Assembly (NCBI RefSeq): GCF_019800885.1 | Contig: NZ_JAHVKE010000002.1 | Location: 248,001-312,000, forward strand | Length of the DNA stretch: 64,000 bases | Origin: Maritalea mobilis | Lineage (GTDB): Bacteria > Pseudomonadota > Alphaproteobacteria > Rhodobacterales > Rhodobacteraceae | Direction: 5' to 3' | Part shown: positions 17,730-27,440 of the stretch, in pieces | Layout: the number at the start of each line of letters is the position of its first letter | How positions within the stretch are numbered: the first letter of the stretch is position 1 | Position numbers and translations under genes: made by a program | Notes under the pieces: generated by a model | Database searches by the model: none | The model's input: the letters and a program-made list of their open reading frames with translations, nothing else | What the model was told of the DNA's origin: nothing

Positions 17730-18311
17730 ATGGACCCGCTTTATGCCTTTGTCTTCCTTGGCCTGTTCACGCCTGGCCCGAACGTCATCCTGTTGACAGC
17801 CTCGGGTGCGCGGTTCGGGTTCCGCGCCAGCCTGCCGCACGTCTTGGGCGTGGCCTTGGGAGTGGGTGTGCTGGCTGCCTTTGCGGGGCTCGGCATGGGG
17901 GCGTTGATGGCTGCGCTGCCGGGCGTCGAGCAGGCACTGAAACTCGTGGCGGCGGGCTGGATTCTGTGGATGGCGTGGCGCCTGTGGCAATCGCGACCGT
18001 CCGGCGCGCCCGACGCCCGGGGAGATCGGCCCTGGAGCATCGGGCGGGCTGTCCTGTTCCAATGGGTCAACCCCAAGGTCTGGGCCGTGATCCTGAGTGC
18101 GGCGTCCGGCTATGCGGCGGGATTGTCGCCATGGGGAGAGGCGGCACGGCTTTCCACGGCATTTGCGGGCATCAACCTGTTCGTCTGCCTGTTCTGGAGC
18201 TTTGCCGGGTCGCTTCTGGGGTATCTCCTGACGACACCCGGTGCGTGGCGTGTCTTTGCCCGGGTCATGGCCATGGCATTAGCTGGTTCGGCTGTCATGG
18301 TTTTTGCCTAA
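17730..18311 (+). CDS. LysE/RhtB-family amino-acid exporter
   Basis: This integral inner-membrane protein of 193 residues has about six hydrophobic segments. The family hallmark FTPGPNV lies in the first segment, a second conserved region (GVALGVGVLAAFAGLG) follows, and the mid-protein WVNPKVW occurs where RhtB proteins have NPKxxL. Substrates of this family are amino acids or similar small molecules; the specific one is unknown. An ATG at 17718 is an equally open alternative start; neither has a strong ribosome site. It is a single gene between cca and the ABC exporter pair. Confidence 0.85.
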   Translation: MDPLYAFVFLGLFTPGPNVILLTASGARFGFRASLPHVLGVALGVGVLAAFAGLGMGALMAALPGVEQALKLVAAGWILWMAWRLWQSRPSGAPDARGDRPWSIGRAVLFQWVNPKVWAVILSAASGYAAGLSPWGEAARLSTAFAGINLFVCLFWSFAGSLLGYLLTTPGAWRVFARVMAMALAGSAVMVFA

Positions 18312-18353
18312 GCTCTGACCTATATCTGATCTTCAGGATCGTGAGCCCCGTCA

Positions 18354-20204
18354 ATGTTCCGCTTATTCGAAAACATGGTCGACCCCTATGTCGACTACCC
18401 GGAAACCGACGCGCCGCCGCGTCGCCTGTTCGCGTTCCTGTGGGACTACTCGCAACCCTTCAAGCGGCTCTACGCGCTGACCGCGGTGATGTCCGTGGTG
18501 GTGGCGGCCATCGAGATCGGGCTGATCTGGTACATGGGGCGCATCGTCGATCTGATGGGGCAGGGAGAGCCTGCCGCGGTTTTGGCCGATCACGGCCTGG
18601 AACTGATCCTCGCGGCGCTCTTCATCCTGTTCCTCAGGCCGATGATCCAAGGCCTCGACGTCGCGCTTCTGAACAATGCGATCTTGCCGAATTTCGGAAC
18701 GCTGATCCGTTGGCGGGCGCATAAACAGGTTCTGCGCCAATCCGTTGGCTGGTTCGAGAACGATTTTGCTGGCCGGATTGCAAACCGGATCATGCAGACC
18801 CCCACCAGTGGGGGCGAGGCCGTTTTCCAGATCTTTGACGCGATCACCTTCTCGCTGGCCTACCTGATCGGGGCTGCGGTGCTGTTGGCCGGCGCCGACC
18901 CGCGCCTCGCCATCCCGCTATTTGCGTGGTTCGGCCTCTATGCGCTGCTGTTGCGCTGGACGATCCGGCGCGTTGGGCCCGCGTCAAAGGCCAGCGCGGA
19001 CGCCCGGTCTGCCACTACCGGCCGCGTTGTAGACAGCTACACCAACATCCATTCGGTGAAACTCTTTGCGCATCACGAGCGTGAGATCGACTATGCCAAG
19101 GAGTCGATCGAGACCACACGCCGGACCTTTGCCGCGGAGATGCGGATCTTCACCGTGATGGACGTGGCGCTGACGGCCCTGAACGGTATCCTGATCGTGG
19201 CCGTAGTCGGCTGGGCCATCTGGCTGTGGTCCACGGGCGCGGCCAGCGTCGGTGTGGTCGCGGCGGCCACCGCGCTGACCCTCAGGCTCAACGCCATGAC
19301 CGGCTGGATCATGTGGGCGGTCAGCAGCTTCTTCCGATCGCTCGGCGTGGTGGCCGAGGGGATGGAGACGATCACCGCGCCGATCACCCTGACCGACACA
19401 CCCGGCGCGACGCCGCTGCGGTTCGAGAGGGGCGAGATCACCTTCGACGGGGTCAGCCACCACTACGGGCGTGGGGCCGGGGGGCTCGACAAGATATCGC
19501 TGACCATTCACCCCGGCGAGAAGGTGGGCCTGATCGGCCGGTCGGGTGCCGGCAAGTCGACTTTGGTCAAACTGCTCTTGCGGTTCTACGATGTCGAGGG
19601 TGGCCGCATCCTGATCGATGGGCAGGACATCCGGCAGGTCACGCAGGATAGCCTCCGCCACCAGATCGGCATGGTGCAGCAGGACAGTTCGTTGCTGCAT
19701 CGCTCGGTGCGCGACAACATCCTTTATGGCCGTCCAGACGCGTCCGAGGACGAGATGCTGGGCGCTGCGAAACGGGCCGAGGCGCATGAGTTCATCCTCG
19801 ACCTCGAAGATCCGCAGGGACGCAAAGGGTATGATGCGCATGTCGGCGAACGGGGCGTGAAACTGTCCGGCGGGCAGCGGCAGCGCGTGGCGCTGGCGCG
19901 CGTGATCCTGAAGGATGCGCCGATCCTGGTGCTGGACGAAGCCACCAGCGCGCTCGACAGCGAGGTGGAGGCCGCGATTCAGAAAACGCTCTATGGCGTG
20001 ATGGAGGGCAAGACAGTCATCGCCATCGCGCACCGCCTGTCGACCATCGCGCAGATGGATCGGATCCTTGTGCTGGAAGATGGGCATGTGGCCGAGGAAG
20101 GCACACATGATCAACTCTTGGCGCGCGGGGGTCTCTATGCTGGCTTCTGGGCGCGGCAATCGGGCGGGTTCATCGGCACGGACGAGACCGAGGCAGCCGA
20201 ATGA
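18354..20204 (+). CDS. ABC exporter, fused permease-ATPase (first of a pair)
   Basis: This 616-residue MsbA/multidrug-type half-transporter has an N-terminal six-helix membrane domain (about 40-330) and a C-terminal ATPase. The ATPase has Walker A GRSGAGKST, Q-loop region MVQQDSSLLHRSV, signature LSGGQRQR, Walker B ILVLDEATSALDSE and H-loop IAHRLS. All catalytic motifs are intact. The stop overlaps the start of the next ABC gene by ATGA (20201-20204), and the two proteins are closely similar, so a heterodimeric exporter is the simplest reading. Substrate (lipid, drug or peptide) cannot be told. Confidence 0.88.
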   Translation: MFRLFENMVDPYVDYPETDAPPRRLFAFLWDYSQPFKRLYALTAVMSVVVAAIEIGLIWYMGRIVDLMGQGEPAAVLADHGLELILAALFILFLRPMIQGLDVALLNNAILPNFGTLIRWRAHKQVLRQSVGWFENDFAGRIANRIMQTPTSGGEAVFQIFDAITFSLAYLIGAAVLLAGADPRLAIPLFAWFGLYALLLRWTIRRVGPASKASADARSATTGRVVDSYTNIHSVKLFAHHEREIDYAKESIETTRRTFAAEMRIFTVMDVALTALNGILIVAVVGWAIWLWSTGAASVGVVAAATALTLRLNAMTGWIMWAVSSFFRSLGVVAEGMETITAPITLTDTPGATPLRFERGEITFDGVSHHYGRGAGGLDKISLTIHPGEKVGLIGRSGAGKSTLVKLLLRFYDVEGGRILIDGQDIRQVTQDSLRHQIGMVQQDSSLLHRSVRDNILYGRPDASEDEMLGAAKRAEAHEFILDLEDPQGRKGYDAHVGERGVKLSGGQRQRVALARVILKDAPILVLDEATSALDSEVEAAIQKTLYGVMEGKTVIAIAHRLSTIAQMDRILVLEDGHVAEEGTHDQLLARGGLYAGFWARQSGGFIGTDETEAAE

Positions 20205-22063
20205 CGCGTTTTGCCCCCATTCTCAATTGGCTGTCCGGTCTGATCGAACCGTTTGCCCAAGCCGAGGGGCCGCCGCCGCGCACCTTGTGGGCGTTCATCA
20301 GGTGGTGCCTTGCCGGGTCGTGGCGCATCCTGATCCTCGCCGCGGTGCTTTCGGGGCTGGCTGGCGTGCTCGAAGTGGGCGCGGCCTATTTCCTGGGCGT
20401 CGTGATCGACACCACGGTGGGGGCCGACCCGCAGGGCTATTTCGCCGCGCATTGGGTCCTGATCGTCGGGTACGCCGCGTTCTACCTGCTGCTGCGGCCG
20501 TTGTTTTTCGGGGCATCGGCGGCCTTCAACGGGATCGTCCTGCCGCCCAACCTCGCCCCGTTGATCCAGAGCCGGCTGCACCGCTGGTCGCTCGGGCACG
20601 CGGTCAGTTTCTTTGACGACGATTTCGCGGGTCGGATCGCTCAGAAACAGGCGCAGACGGCCACTGCGCTGGTCAACGTGGTGACCGAGGTCATCAACGC
20701 TGCGGCCTTTGCCATCGCGACACTGATCGGGGCGGTGGGCATGTTGGCCCTGATCGACTGGCGCATCGCCGCCGCGCTGGTCCTGTGGCTGGGCCTTTAC
20801 GCGGTCATGATCCGATGGTTCATGCCGCGCATCCGCGAGCGCTCCAAGCGGCGGGCGGCTGCGCGCGCCAACGTCACGGGGCAGATCGTCGATACGATCA
20901 CCAACATCAAGACGGTCAAGCTGTTCGGGCACACCAGCCACGAGGACGAGGCAGCGCTCGAAGCACTCGGCGGTTATCGCGAGGAAGCGCTGTCTTTCGG
21001 CTACCTGTCCACCGGGTTTCGCTTCGCGCTGATGACCACGGCGGGCGTGTTGCCGGTCGTGCTTGTCCTCGGCGCGGTGCTTCTGTGGCAGGTGGGCGAG
21101 GTCAGCGCGGGCCAGATCGCGGCTACCGGGGCCATCGCCATGCGCATCGCCCAGATGACGGGTTGGGTGAGTTTCACCCTCATGGCCATCTACGCCAATG
21201 TGGGCGAGGTCGAGGATGGCATGCGCACCCTGACCCCGCCGCATGGGTTGACGGATGCGCCAGGTGCCCGGCCGATGGCGTCCATCGCGGGCCAGATTGC
21301 CTATGAAGGGGTCGATTTCGCCTATGGTCGCAAGGTGGGCGGTGTCCAGGGGATCGACCTGACCATCGAGCCGGGTCAGAAGCTGGGCATCGTCGGCGCC
21401 TCGGGCGCTGGGAAATCCACGCTCGTGGCGATCCTTCTGCGCCTCTACGATGTCGAGGCCGGGCGCGTTACCGTCGACGGGATCGACATCCGCACGGTCA
21501 CGCAGGACAGCCTGCGCCAGCAGATCGCCATGGTCACGCAGGAAACCGCGATGTTCAATCGCTCGGCCATGGACAACATCCGGTACGGTCGCCCCGACGC
21601 AACCGACGCCGAGGTCATCGCTGCCGCCAAGCGGGCGGAAGCGCATGCGTTCATCGAAACGCTCACCGACCATCGCGGGCGGCGCGGGTACGACGCGCAT
21701 CTGGGCGAGCGGGGCGTGAAGCTGTCCGGCGGGCAGCGGCAGCGCATCGCGCTGGCCCGCGCCTTCCTCAAGGATGCGCCGGTTCTTGTGCTGGACGAAG
21801 CGACCAGCGCCCTCGACAGCGAGGTTGAGGCCGCGATCCAGAAAACCCTGCACGACGTGATGGAGGGCAAGACGGTGATCGCCATCGCCCACCGCCTGTC
21901 CACCTTGTCTGAAATGGACCGCATCATCGTGCTGGACGCTGGCCGTATCGTCGAGGACGGCACCCACCAAGACCTGCTGGCGCAGGGCGGTCTTTACGCG
22001 CGCTACTGGTCGCGCCAGTCGGGCGGGTTCATCCAGTCCGACGAGGCCGCAGCGGCCGAATAG
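20201..22063 (+). CDS. ABC exporter, fused permease-ATPase (second of a pair)
   Basis: This 620-residue half-transporter has the same layout as its upstream neighbour: six membrane helices, then an ATPase with GASGAGKST, LSGGQRQR, LVLDEATSALDSE and IAHRLS. Both partners therefore have complete ATP sites, unlike many heterodimeric exporters where one site is degenerate. The two share long, nearly identical stretches around the signature and Walker B and almost the same C terminus (RQSGGFI followed by an acidic Ala/Glu tail), which indicates tandem duplication. It is co-translated with the upstream gene (ATGA). Confidence 0.88.
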   Translation: MTRFAPILNWLSGLIEPFAQAEGPPPRTLWAFIRWCLAGSWRILILAAVLSGLAGVLEVGAAYFLGVVIDTTVGADPQGYFAAHWVLIVGYAAFYLLLRPLFFGASAAFNGIVLPPNLAPLIQSRLHRWSLGHAVSFFDDDFAGRIAQKQAQTATALVNVVTEVINAAAFAIATLIGAVGMLALIDWRIAAALVLWLGLYAVMIRWFMPRIRERSKRRAAARANVTGQIVDTITNIKTVKLFGHTSHEDEAALEALGGYREEALSFGYLSTGFRFALMTTAGVLPVVLVLGAVLLWQVGEVSAGQIAATGAIAMRIAQMTGWVSFTLMAIYANVGEVEDGMRTLTPPHGLTDAPGARPMASIAGQIAYEGVDFAYGRKVGGVQGIDLTIEPGQKLGIVGASGAGKSTLVAILLRLYDVEAGRVTVDGIDIRTVTQDSLRQQIAMVTQETAMFNRSAMDNIRYGRPDATDAEVIAAAKRAEAHAFIETLTDHRGRRGYDAHLGERGVKLSGGQRQRIALARAFLKDAPVLVLDEATSALDSEVEAAIQKTLHDVMEGKTVIAIAHRLSTLSEMDRIIVLDAGRIVEDGTHQDLLAQGGLYARYWSRQSGGFIQSDEAAAAE

Positions 22064-22120
22064 GCTGGCGTTTCTTTGGTCTTTCCGGCAGCTTGGCGCG
22101 AGAAGCAAAGAGGCGAGGCC

Positions 22121-22546
22121 ATGGATCTAGACGCCGTCCCAGCCGAAGAATTCGGACGCAGCCTGAAGGGGATGGGCGTCAACCTTCTGACAGGTGATGT
22201 CCGCGAACTTGCCGCGTTTCTTGTCGAGATCTTCGGTCTGACGGTGTTTCGCCTGTCCGACGATTTCGCGATCATCCGCCACGACGAAACGATCCTGCAG
22301 CTTCATGCCGATCCGACCTATGGCAGCCATCCTCTGATGTCATTGGTGCCGGAAAATCCGCCACGCGGCGCTGGCGCGCAGTTCTATCTTTTCGGTGTTG
22401 ATCCCGATGCGGCCGTGGCCCGTGCCAATGCGGCCGGGCACCTCGTGATCGAGCATGTCGCGAACAAGCCCCACGGTCTGCGCGAAGCGACCATCCTTTC
22501 CCCCGAAGGCTATGCCTTTACCCCCGCCATCGCGCATGACGACTGA
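22121..22546 (+). CDS. VOC-superfamily (glyoxalase/bleomycin-resistance-like) protein
   Basis: This 141-residue protein begins at 22121 with MDLDAVPAEEFGRSL. It has one VOC module: GVNLLTGDVRELAAFLVEIF and later GAQFYLFGVDPDAAVARANA, HGLREATILSPEGYAF. The second half keeps the typical Arg-Glu then Pro-Glu-Gly end, but the first metal-ligand His is not evident. It may be a dioxygenase-like or binding protein of unknown substrate. It overlaps the next gene by 11 bases. An upstream in-frame ATG at 22076 is less likely. Confidence 0.75.
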   Translation: MDLDAVPAEEFGRSLKGMGVNLLTGDVRELAAFLVEIFGLTVFRLSDDFAIIRHDETILQLHADPTYGSHPLMSLVPENPPRGAGAQFYLFGVDPDAAVARANAAGHLVIEHVANKPHGLREATILSPEGYAFTPAIAHDD

Positions 22547-23771
22547 GCTCACCATCGACCGTCTTGGCCACCACGGCGATGGGGTCGGCAGCGGGCCAGG
22601 CGGGGCTGTGTTCGTGCCGATGGCCCTGCCGGGCGAACGCGTGGCGGGTGAGGTCGAGGGTGATCGTATGGACGGGGCAAGGATCCTGTCGCCATCCCCC
22701 GAGCGCGTGCGCCCGCCCTGTCCCCATTACCGGCAATGTGGCGGGTGTTCCCTGCAGCATGCCAGCGACCGCTTCGTCGCCGACTGGAAGGCGGAGGTGA
22801 TTTCCACCGCGCTTGCCGCCCACGACCTGACGGCGCCGATGCGGCAGACCCTGACTTCGCCGCCGCGATCGCGCCGCCGCGCGACGCTGGCGGGCAAGCG
22901 CACCAAGAAGGGCGCGCTGGTGGGGTTTCATGCCCGCCGCTCGGATGTCGTCGTCCAGATCACGGATTGCCATGTGCTGACACCGGCGCTCATGGCGACT
23001 GTTCCGGTCTTGGAGGAGATCACGCGCCTTGGCGCATCACGCTCGGCCACGCTAGCCTTCGCCCTGACGGAAAGCGCGACGGGTATCGACCTCGCCGTGT
23101 CCGGGGGCAAGCCGCTCGATGGGCCGCTGCGTGCCGCCCTGCCGCAGTTCGCCAGCCATTTCACACGCCTGACCTGGGGGGATGAGCCCGTCTTCATGGA
23201 CGCCGCCCCGATCCTGAAGTTTGGCCCAGCCATGGTCGGCCCGCCCGCTGGCGCGTTTCTGCAGGCCACGGAGGAGGGCGAACGCGCGCTTCTCGCCAGC
23301 GTCAAGGAGGCCACCCACGACGCCACGGTGATCGCCGATCTTTTTGCCGGTTGCGGCACCTTTGCCCTACCGCTCGCCGCCAAGGCGACGGTCCATGCCG
23401 TTGAAGGGGCCGCCGACCTGCTGACCGCGCTCGATTCCGGCGCGCGCCATGCCCAGGGTCTGCGCCCGGTCACGACCGAGACCCGCGACCTGTTTCGCCG
23501 CCCCTTGTTGCCCGAGGAACTCTCTCGCTTCGATGCCGTGGTGATTGATCCCCCCCGCGCCGGGGCCGAGGCGCAAACCCGCGAATTGGCCGAGGCACAG
23601 GTGCCCCGTATCGCCATGGTGTCCTGCAATCCCGTCACCTTCGCGCGTGATGCGGCAATGCTCGTTGCAGGGGGCTATACCATCGATTGGGTGCAACCCG
23701 TCGATCAGTTTCGGTGGAGCGCGCATGTCGAACTTGCGGCGGCGCTTCGCCTTGCCCATATCCCGGCGTAA
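22536..23771 (+). CDS. class I SAM-dependent RNA methyltransferase, TrmA/RlmD family
   Basis: This 411-residue protein should make 5-methyluridine in rRNA or tRNA. It has an N-terminal TRAM-like beta domain (LTIDRLGHHGDGVG, VFVPMALPGERV), iron-sulfur cysteines CPHYRQCGGC plus a later Cys, the SAM motif DLFAGCGTFALPLA, the DPPRAGA motif and the catalytic loop SCNPVTFARD with the nucleophilic Cys. The start at 22536 (MTTELTIDRL) is within the end of the VOC gene. RlmD and RlmC/TrmA roles are not separable here. Confidence 0.9.
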   Translation: MTTELTIDRLGHHGDGVGSGPGGAVFVPMALPGERVAGEVEGDRMDGARILSPSPERVRPPCPHYRQCGGCSLQHASDRFVADWKAEVISTALAAHDLTAPMRQTLTSPPRSRRRATLAGKRTKKGALVGFHARRSDVVVQITDCHVLTPALMATVPVLEEITRLGASRSATLAFALTESATGIDLAVSGGKPLDGPLRAALPQFASHFTRLTWGDEPVFMDAAPILKFGPAMVGPPAGAFLQATEEGERALLASVKEATHDATVIADLFAGCGTFALPLAAKATVHAVEGAADLLTALDSGARHAQGLRPVTTETRDLFRRPLLPEELSRFDAVVIDPPRAGAEAQTRELAEAQVPRIAMVSCNPVTFARDAAMLVAGGYTIDWVQPVDQFRWSAHVELAAALRLAHIPA

Positions 23772-23786
23772 CCGCGCGAGGGATAG

Positions 23787-24575
23787 ATGAGCGATACAAC
23801 CACGAACCCCGGGTTCCGGCAGCGTTTGGCCGATTGGCTGGAGATGCCCCAGATCCGCTACACGATCATTGCCGTGATCGTGTTCAATGCCGTCATCCTC
23901 GGGCTGGAAACATCCGACACCGCGATGGAAACCGCCGGGGCGCTTATCCTGACGCTGGATCGCATCTGCCTTGCCATTTTCGTCGTGGAACTGGCAGCCA
24001 AGATGATCGCCTACGGGACGCGGTTCTTCCGGTCGGGGTGGAACCTTTTCGATTTCGTCATCGTCGGCATTGCGCTGGTTCCGGCCGCGCAGGGCCTGTC
24101 CGTCCTGCGGGCGTTGCGTATCCTGCGGGTGTTGCGCGTCATCTCTGTCGCGCCGCGCCTGCGCCGCGTGGTCGAGGGTTTCGTGACCGCGCTGCCGGGC
24201 ATGGGCTCGGTGTTCCTGCTGATGGGGATCATCTTCTACATCGGGGCCGTCATGGCGACGAAGCTTTTCGGGGAAACCTTCCCCGATTGGTTCGGAACAC
24301 TCGGCGCGTCGCTCTACACCTTGTTCCAGATCATGACGCTGGAGTCCTGGTCGATGGGCATCGTTCGCCCTGTCCTAGACGTCTACCCCTACGCGTGGGT
24401 GTTCTTCGTGCCCTTCATCATGATCACCACCTTTGCCGTGGTGAACCTGCTGGTCGGCCTGATCGTGAACTCGATGCAGGATGCCCATGCAGAGGAAAGC
24501 AACGCCGCGACAGACGCCTATCGCGACGAGGTGCTGGAACGGTTGCGCAAGATCGAGGAACGGCTGGACCGATAG
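23787..24575 (+). CDS. voltage-gated sodium channel (NavAb/NavSp/NaChBac type)
   Basis: This 262-residue single-domain channel forms a homotetramer in the inner membrane. It shows segments S1-S3, an S4 voltage sensor with regularly spaced arginines (RALRILRVLRVISVAPRLRR), S5, a pore loop with selectivity filter TLESWSM (the bacterial Nav hallmark), S6 (FAVVNLLVGLIVNSM) and a C-terminal charged helix (DEVLERLRKIEERLDR) that forms the tetramer coiled coil. Marine bacteria use such channels in sodium-linked motility and pH homeostasis. It starts 15 bases after the methyltransferase and is convergent with dxs. Confidence 0.93.
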   Translation: MSDTTTNPGFRQRLADWLEMPQIRYTIIAVIVFNAVILGLETSDTAMETAGALILTLDRICLAIFVVELAAKMIAYGTRFFRSGWNLFDFVIVGIALVPAAQGLSVLRALRILRVLRVISVAPRLRRVVEGFVTALPGMGSVFLLMGIIFYIGAVMATKLFGETFPDWFGTLGASLYTLFQIMTLESWSMGIVRPVLDVYPYAWVFFVPFIMITTFAVVNLLVGLIVNSMQDAHAEESNAATDAYRDEVLERLRKIEERLDR

Positions 24576-24593
24576 GGCGGGAGGTATCCCGCC
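24576..24593. terminator. possible terminator hairpin between channel gene and dxs
   Basis: GGCGGGA (24576-24582) pairs with TCCCGCC (24587-24593) across a GGTA loop in the 36-base gap between convergent genes. No T-run follows, so it is a weak candidate. Confidence 0.4.
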
Positions 24594-24611
24594 GCCGTTG
24601 GCGGTCGCGCC

Positions 24612-26531
24612 TCAGGCGCGTTTTTCCATCCGCGCCACGTCCAAGGTATCCAGGACCTTGGCCTCGATATCCTCGGCGTTCAGCTTGGCCACCGCGTACA
24701 TGTCGCGCGGGCTGGCCTGGTCGATGAAGATATCCGGCAGAACCATCGAGCGATACTTGATGCCGGTGTCGAAAACGCCCTTTTCCGCCAGGAGCTGCGC
24801 GACATGGCTGCCGAAGCCGCCAACGGCGCCTTCTTCGACCGTGATCAACGCCTCATGGTGCCGCGCCAGTTGCAGGATCATCTCTTCATCCAGCGGCTTC
24901 GAGAAACGCGCGTCCGCGATGGTGGGCTTGATCCCCTTGGCCTCAAGCGCTTCGGCGGCGTCTTGAACCTCTTTCAGCCGCGCGCCGAAGTTCAGCAATG
25001 CAACCCGGTTGCCCTCGGCGATCATCCGGCCCTTGCCGATTTCGAGTGCGACGCCGCGTTCCGGCATCTCGACACCCACCCCTTCGCCACGCGGGTAGCG
25101 GAAGGCCGACGGACGATCTTCGATTTCAAGCGCGGTGCGGACCATATGTACCAGCTCCGCCTCATCGGCGGCGGCCATCACGACGAACCCCGGCAGGTTG
25201 CTGAGGAAGGCCGTGTCGTAGCTGCCGGCATGGGTCGCGCCATCGGCCCCCACCAGCCCAGCCCGGTCGATGGCAAAGCGCACGGGCAGACGCTGGATCG
25301 CGACGTCATGCACGATCTGGTCGTAGCCCCGTTGCAGGAAGGTCGAATAGATCGCGCAGAACGGCTTCAGCCCACCGGCGGCCATCCCGGCGGCAAAGGT
25401 CACGGCATGCTGTTCGGCAATGCCCACATCGAAGGTCCGCGCGGGAAAGCGCTTGCCGAACAAATCCAGACCCGTGCCATCGGGCATCGCGGCCGTGACG
25501 GCGGTAATATGCGGGTCGTCCTCGGCCTCCCGGATCAGGGCGTTGGCAAACACCTTGGTATAGCTCGGCGCGTTGGAGGGCGCTTTCTTCTGTTCGCCGG
25601 TCCGAATATCGAATTTCGCCGTGGCATGGCCGCGGTCGGGGCGATGTTCGGCATAGCCTTTGCCCTTCTTCGTGATCGCGTGGATCAGGATCGGCCCGTC
25701 GGCACGCGCCTTGACGGTGCGCAGGATGGCCAGAAGCTGCTCCATATCGTGCCCGTCGATGGGGCCGATATAGGAAAAGCCCAGTTCCTCGAAGAGCGTG
25801 CCGCCCACGGTCGCGGCCTTGAGCAGCTCCTTGGCGCGACGCGCACCCTCCTGGAAGGGTTCCGGCAAGAGGGATACCGCGCCCTTGGCGGCGGCCTTCA
25901 ATTCCTGGAACGGGGCGCCAGCGTAAAGACGCGACAGGTAGGACGACATCGCACCGGTCGGGGGCGCAATGGACATCTCGTTGTCGTTCAGGATGACGAT
26001 CAGGCGCTTGCCGAGGTGGCCCGCGTTGTTCATTGCCTCGTAGGCCATGCCGCCCGACAGCGCGCCATCACCGATCACGGCGATCGCGTCGCCATGTCCG
26101 GTGTCGCAATCACCGCCCAACTCGCGCGCCATGGCGAAGCCGAGCGCCGCCGAGATCGAGGTCGAGCTATGCGCCGCGCCGAACGGGTCGTAGGGCGACT
26201 CCGAGCGCTTGGTGAACCCTGACAAGCCGTCCTTCTGCCGGATGGTCTGCATCCGCTCACGGCGGCCCGTCAGGATCTTGTGCGGGTAGCACTGGTGCGA
26301 AACGTCCCAGATCAGCTTGTCGCGTGGCGTGTCGAACACGGCGTGAATCGCCACGGTCATCTCGACCACGCCGAGGCCTGCGCCGAAATGCCCGCCGGTC
26401 TGGCTGACCGACCAGATCACCTCGGCGCGCAATTCATGCGCGAGGCGGTCGAGGTCGGCATCGCTCAAGCCCTTGAGATCGGACGGGCTTTTGACGCGAT
26501 CAAGGATCGGTGTATGGGGTCGCTCGCTCAT
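24612..26531 (-). CDS. dxs: 1-deoxy-D-xylulose-5-phosphate synthase
   Basis: This thiamine-diphosphate enzyme condenses pyruvate and glyceraldehyde-3-phosphate, the first step of the MEP isoprenoid pathway. The 639-residue length is normal. Visible features are the N-terminal HVVEMTxA-like segment ([16 protein letters not shown]), [13 protein letters not shown], the diphosphate/Mg-binding GDGALSGG followed by NDNEMS, GPIDGHD, the [13 protein letters not shown] of the pyrimidine domain, and the transketolase C domain. It is the last gene of xseB-ispA-dxs, 36 bases after ispA. Confidence 0.96.
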   Translation of the reverse strand: MSERPHTPILDRVKSPSDLKGLSDADLDRLAHELRAEVIWSVSQTGGHFGAGLGVVEMTVAIHAVFDTPRDKLIWDVSHQCYPHKILTGRRERMQTIRQKDGLSGFTKRSESPYDPFGAAHSSTSISAALGFAMARELGGDCDTGHGDAIAVIGDGALSGGMAYEAMNNAGHLGKRLIVILNDNEMSIAPPTGAMSSYLSRLYAGAPFQELKAAAKGAVSLLPEPFQEGARRAKELLKAATVGGTLFEELGFSYIGPIDGHDMEQLLAILRTVKARADGPILIHAITKKGKGYAEHRPDRGHATAKFDIRTGEQKKAPSNAPSYTKVFANALIREAEDDPHITAVTAAMPDGTGLDLFGKRFPARTFDVGIAEQHAVTFAAGMAAGGLKPFCAIYSTFLQRGYDQIVHDVAIQRLPVRFAIDRAGLVGADGATHAGSYDTAFLSNLPGFVVMAAADEAELVHMVRTALEIEDRPSAFRYPRGEGVGVEMPERGVALEIGKGRMIAEGNRVALLNFGARLKEVQDAAEALEAKGIKPTIADARFSKPLDEEMILQLARHHEALITVEEGAVGGFGSHVAQLLAEKGVFDTGIKYRSMVLPDIFIDQASPRDMYAVAKLNAEDIEAKVLDTLDVARMEKRA

Positions 26532-26567
26532 CGCTGGCCTCCCGGGCCGTGAACTGTCAGGTCAGAT

Positions 26568-27434
26568 TTACATATCGCGAGCGATAATGTAGCGCGCCAG
26601 CGCCTGCAAGTTCTGCGCCCTTTCGCCGTAGGGCGATAGTGCCGCACAGGCTTCGTCGACAAGGTCGCCTGCGCGGGCCTTGGCCCCGTCGAGGCCAAGA
26701 AGCGACACGAAGGTGGCCTTTCCCGCATCGGCATCCTTGCGCAGCGCCTTGCCAGCCTTGTCCGCGTCCCCCTCGATATCGAGGATGTCATCCGCGATCT
26801 GGAAGGCGAGGCCGATCGCGCGTGCATAGGTCAAAAGCGCCTCGGGGTCTTCCCGACCAAGGATCGCACCGGCCATCGCGGGCCATTCGATCAGGCGGCC
26901 GGTCTTGTTGCCCTGCAACTCGGTGATCTGGTCCAGCGTCAATGGGGTGCCTGCGCTTTCGGCCGCAATGTCCTGGGCCTGGCCAAGTACCATCCCCTCG
27001 GCACCGCTGGCTTGCGCCAGTGTGGCGACCAATTCGATGCGCTGCGCGGCATCGCCCGCGTCGGGGCGAGCCAGCAATTCGAACGCAAAGGTCTGGAGCG
27101 CATCGCCGACCAGGACCGCCGTCGCCTCGTCCCACTTCTTGTGTACGGTGGGCTGGCCGCGCCGCAGGTCGTCATCATCCATGCAAGGCAGGTCGTCATG
27201 CACAAGGCTGTAGGCATGCACGCATTCCACGGCCCCGGCCGCGAACAGCGATTGGGCTGGCGGCACGTCGAACAGCCCGGCGGTTTCCATCACAAGGAAC
27301 CCGCGCAGGCGTTTGCCGCCGTTGGTCGCATAGCGCATCCCCTCGGAGACGCGATCATCCCCAAGGCGTGCCAGTTGATGGATCAGAAAGTCGCCAATGG
27401 CGCCTTGCGCCTCCGCCAGTGCGGTCTTGAACAT
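26568..27434 (-). CDS. ispA: polyprenyl (farnesyl/geranyl) diphosphate synthase
   Basis: This 288-residue all-helical prenyltransferase has the two aspartate-rich motifs DDLPCMDDDDLRRG (first, allylic substrate) and DDILDIEGD (second), plus GKRLRGFLV and the KT pair in GNKTGRLI. Position between xseB and dxs is the conserved order seen for farnesyl diphosphate synthase in proteobacteria. Chain length cannot be proven, but residues before the first motif fit a short-chain enzyme. Confidence 0.93.
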   Translation of the reverse strand: MFKTALAEAQGAIGDFLIHQLARLGDDRVSEGMRYATNGGKRLRGFLVMETAGLFDVPPAQSLFAAGAVECVHAYSLVHDDLPCMDDDDLRRGQPTVHKKWDEATAVLVGDALQTFAFELLARPDAGDAAQRIELVATLAQASGAEGMVLGQAQDIAAESAGTPLTLDQITELQGNKTGRLIEWPAMAGAILGREDPEALLTYARAIGLAFQIADDILDIEGDADKAGKALRKDADAGKATFVSLLGLDGAKARAGDLVDEACAALSPYGERAQNLQALARYIIARDM

Positions 27435-27440
27435 CGGTCT

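Noticed and set aside
16424-17731. 435-codon minus-strand frame over cca
   Set aside because: Antisense shadow; the plus-strand nucleotidyltransferase is complete and coupled to its upstream gene.
20135-22108. 657-codon open frame antisense to the second ABC exporter
   Set aside because: It is the GC-driven mirror of a strongly supported ABC gene, with low-complexity Arg/His/Asp-rich translation and no ribosome site.
24804-26222. 472-codon plus-strand frame inside dxs
   Set aside because: Antisense shadow of dxs, which has every expected motif.
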